Below are positions 6,461 through 7,203 of a DNA stretch of 7,203 bases, one piece after another. Every line of letters starts with the position of its first letter. The stretch's first letter is position 1. The stretch lies in contig DPLS01000268.1 in assembly GCA_003541875.1 (NCBI GenBank), positions 1-7,203 of the forward strand. Reading direction: 5' to 3'. This DNA is from Bacteroidota bacterium. GTDB taxonomy: Bacteria; Bacteroidota; Ignavibacteria; UBA10030; UBA6906. The notes beneath the pieces are model-generated. The model did no database searches and was not told the origin of the DNA. It saw only the letters and a list, made by a program, of their open reading frames with translations. The position numbers and the translations under genes are program-made.

Positions 6461-7203
6461 ATGGCCTCCAATCATGTCATCCTGCGCGGTCGTAGCTTCA
6501 CCTGGCGTTCCGTTCCCTGGACTGGCCTCTTGATTACGGTGGCGGCAATAACGGTGGTTGTATTCGGAGGGTTGATCGCTCCCCTTCTTCTCGCTGCGCT
6601 TGTTGCCTATCTCCTTAATCCTGTTGCGACATTCATGGAATCAAAAGGCCTGAGCCGGACATGGGCAACGGTTACGGTCTTCTTCGCCATCCTGGGCCTT
6701 CTCTTCGGATTGGGACTGCTCTTCTATCCCAGCGTTCTTGAGGAGATCCGGTCGATGCGTGCCTCAACATCACATTCCAATACCGAAGAGATAGTGTCGA
6801 AACTCGAATCAGAAGTCAGAGAGGGGTTTGGGTTTCTCGGTTTGGAGCAGTTCAATCTCTCCGAAAGAATCTATGAGGCAAAGAAATGGATCAGTGAGAG
6901 ATTGCTCGCGTTTGTCATCTCAGATCTTCCTTCCATGATGGCTGACCTGATTGTCATACCATTCATTGCGTTCTTCCTGCTGAAGGATGGGAGAGAAATG
7001 AAAAAGTGGCTCATCAGTCGAGTCCCCAACAGGTATTTCGAGTTCTCTTTGAACCTCCTCCACCGGATGGACAAACATCTCAGCAACTATTTGACTGGCC
7101 AGTTCCTTGATGCACTCTGCTTCGGCACCCTCGCTGCGATTGCCCTGTGGATTCTTGGTGTGAAGTATCCAGCCTTCCTCGGGGCTTTTGCCGGACTTGC
7201 CAA
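6461..7203 (+). CDS. AI-2E family transporter (permease), 3'-truncated by the window edge
   Basis: I translated this frame from the ATG at 6461 to the window edge: 247 codons with no stop, so the gene continues outside. AI-2E family (PF01594) features are visible in order. A first pair of TM helices contains APLLLAALVAYLLNPVATFM (40-59). A third helix, TVTVFFAILGLLFGLGLLFY, follows. Next comes a long polar insert with amphipathic helices (~90-150), then a helix with IVIPFIAFFLLKDGREMKKW. The segment YLTGQFLDALCFGTLAAIAL then leads to WILGVKYPAFLGAFAGLA at the edge. Complete members are about 340-400 residues. The family includes the E. coli AI-2 exporter TqsA and Na+/H+ antiporters, so the substrate cannot be told from sequence. 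A cNMP-binding protein is encoded directly upstream and may regulate it. Confidence 0.9.
   Translation, partial: MASNHVILRGRSFTWRSVPWTGLLITVAAITVVVFGGLIAPLLLAALVAYLLNPVATFMESKGLSRTWATVTVFFAILGLLFGLGLLFYPSVLEEIRSMRASTSHSNTEEIVSKLESEVREGFGFLGLEQFNLSERIYEAKKWISERLLAFVISDLPSMMADLIVIPFIAFFLLKDGREMKKWLISRVPNRYFEFSLNLLHRMDKHLSNYLTGQFLDALCFGTLAAIALWILGVKYPAFLGAFAGLA

Noticed and set aside
1..7203. CRISPR array, tRNA, rRNA, insertion sequence or attachment site
   Set aside because: No regularly spaced repeats, no tRNA-like cloverleaf or rRNA motifs, and no transposase or terminal inverted repeats were seen.

Overview
The window is chromosomal bacterial DNA of roughly balanced base composition. Genes are close-packed, and several starts have clear Shine-Dalgarno (SD) sequences (AAGGAG, AGGAG, AAGAGG and GGAGG types). 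The gene content (LPP20-type lipoproteins beside a transglutaminase-like protein, a CHASE2 class III cyclase, an AI-2E family permease) suggests a free-living Gram-negative bacterium. The Bacteroidota/Chlorobiota/Ignavibacteria side of the tree is possible, but this is a guess from gene families; no rRNA or other lineage marker is present.

Left part (1-2555, + strand): a probable three-gene envelope operon. It holds the C-terminal part of a transglutaminase-like cysteine-protease-fold protein with an intact Cys-His-Asp triad, an LPP20-like lipoprotein, and a second exported protein that appears to contain two diverged LPP20-like units. The genes are 77 and 19 bases apart.

Middle part (2619-5504, - strand): a two-gene operon read leftwards. 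First is a 187-residue three-helix membrane protein resembling the Pycsar effector PycTM (DUF5706 family). Behind it is a membrane-bound CHASE2 class III nucleotide cyclase with a complete catalytic set and a K/T purine-selecting pair of the class IIIb type. A cyclase paired with a PycTM-like membrane protein recalls the Pycsar anti-phage architecture, but with a sensor-fused, predicted adenylate cyclase and reversed gene order. This is the most interesting part of the window.

Right part (5505-7203): a 440-base divergent intergenic region with a good promoter candidate and a possible leader hairpin. It is followed on the + strand by a stand-alone cyclic-nucleotide-binding domain protein without a DNA-binding domain, then 3 bases later by an AI-2E family permease cut by the window edge.

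A possible reading is that the cyclase makes a cyclic nucleotide in response to a signal sensed outside the membrane, and that one or both neighbours respond to it: the PycTM-like protein on one side and the cNMP-binding protein with its permease on the other. The genes and motifs are visible in the sequence. The functional link is inference.
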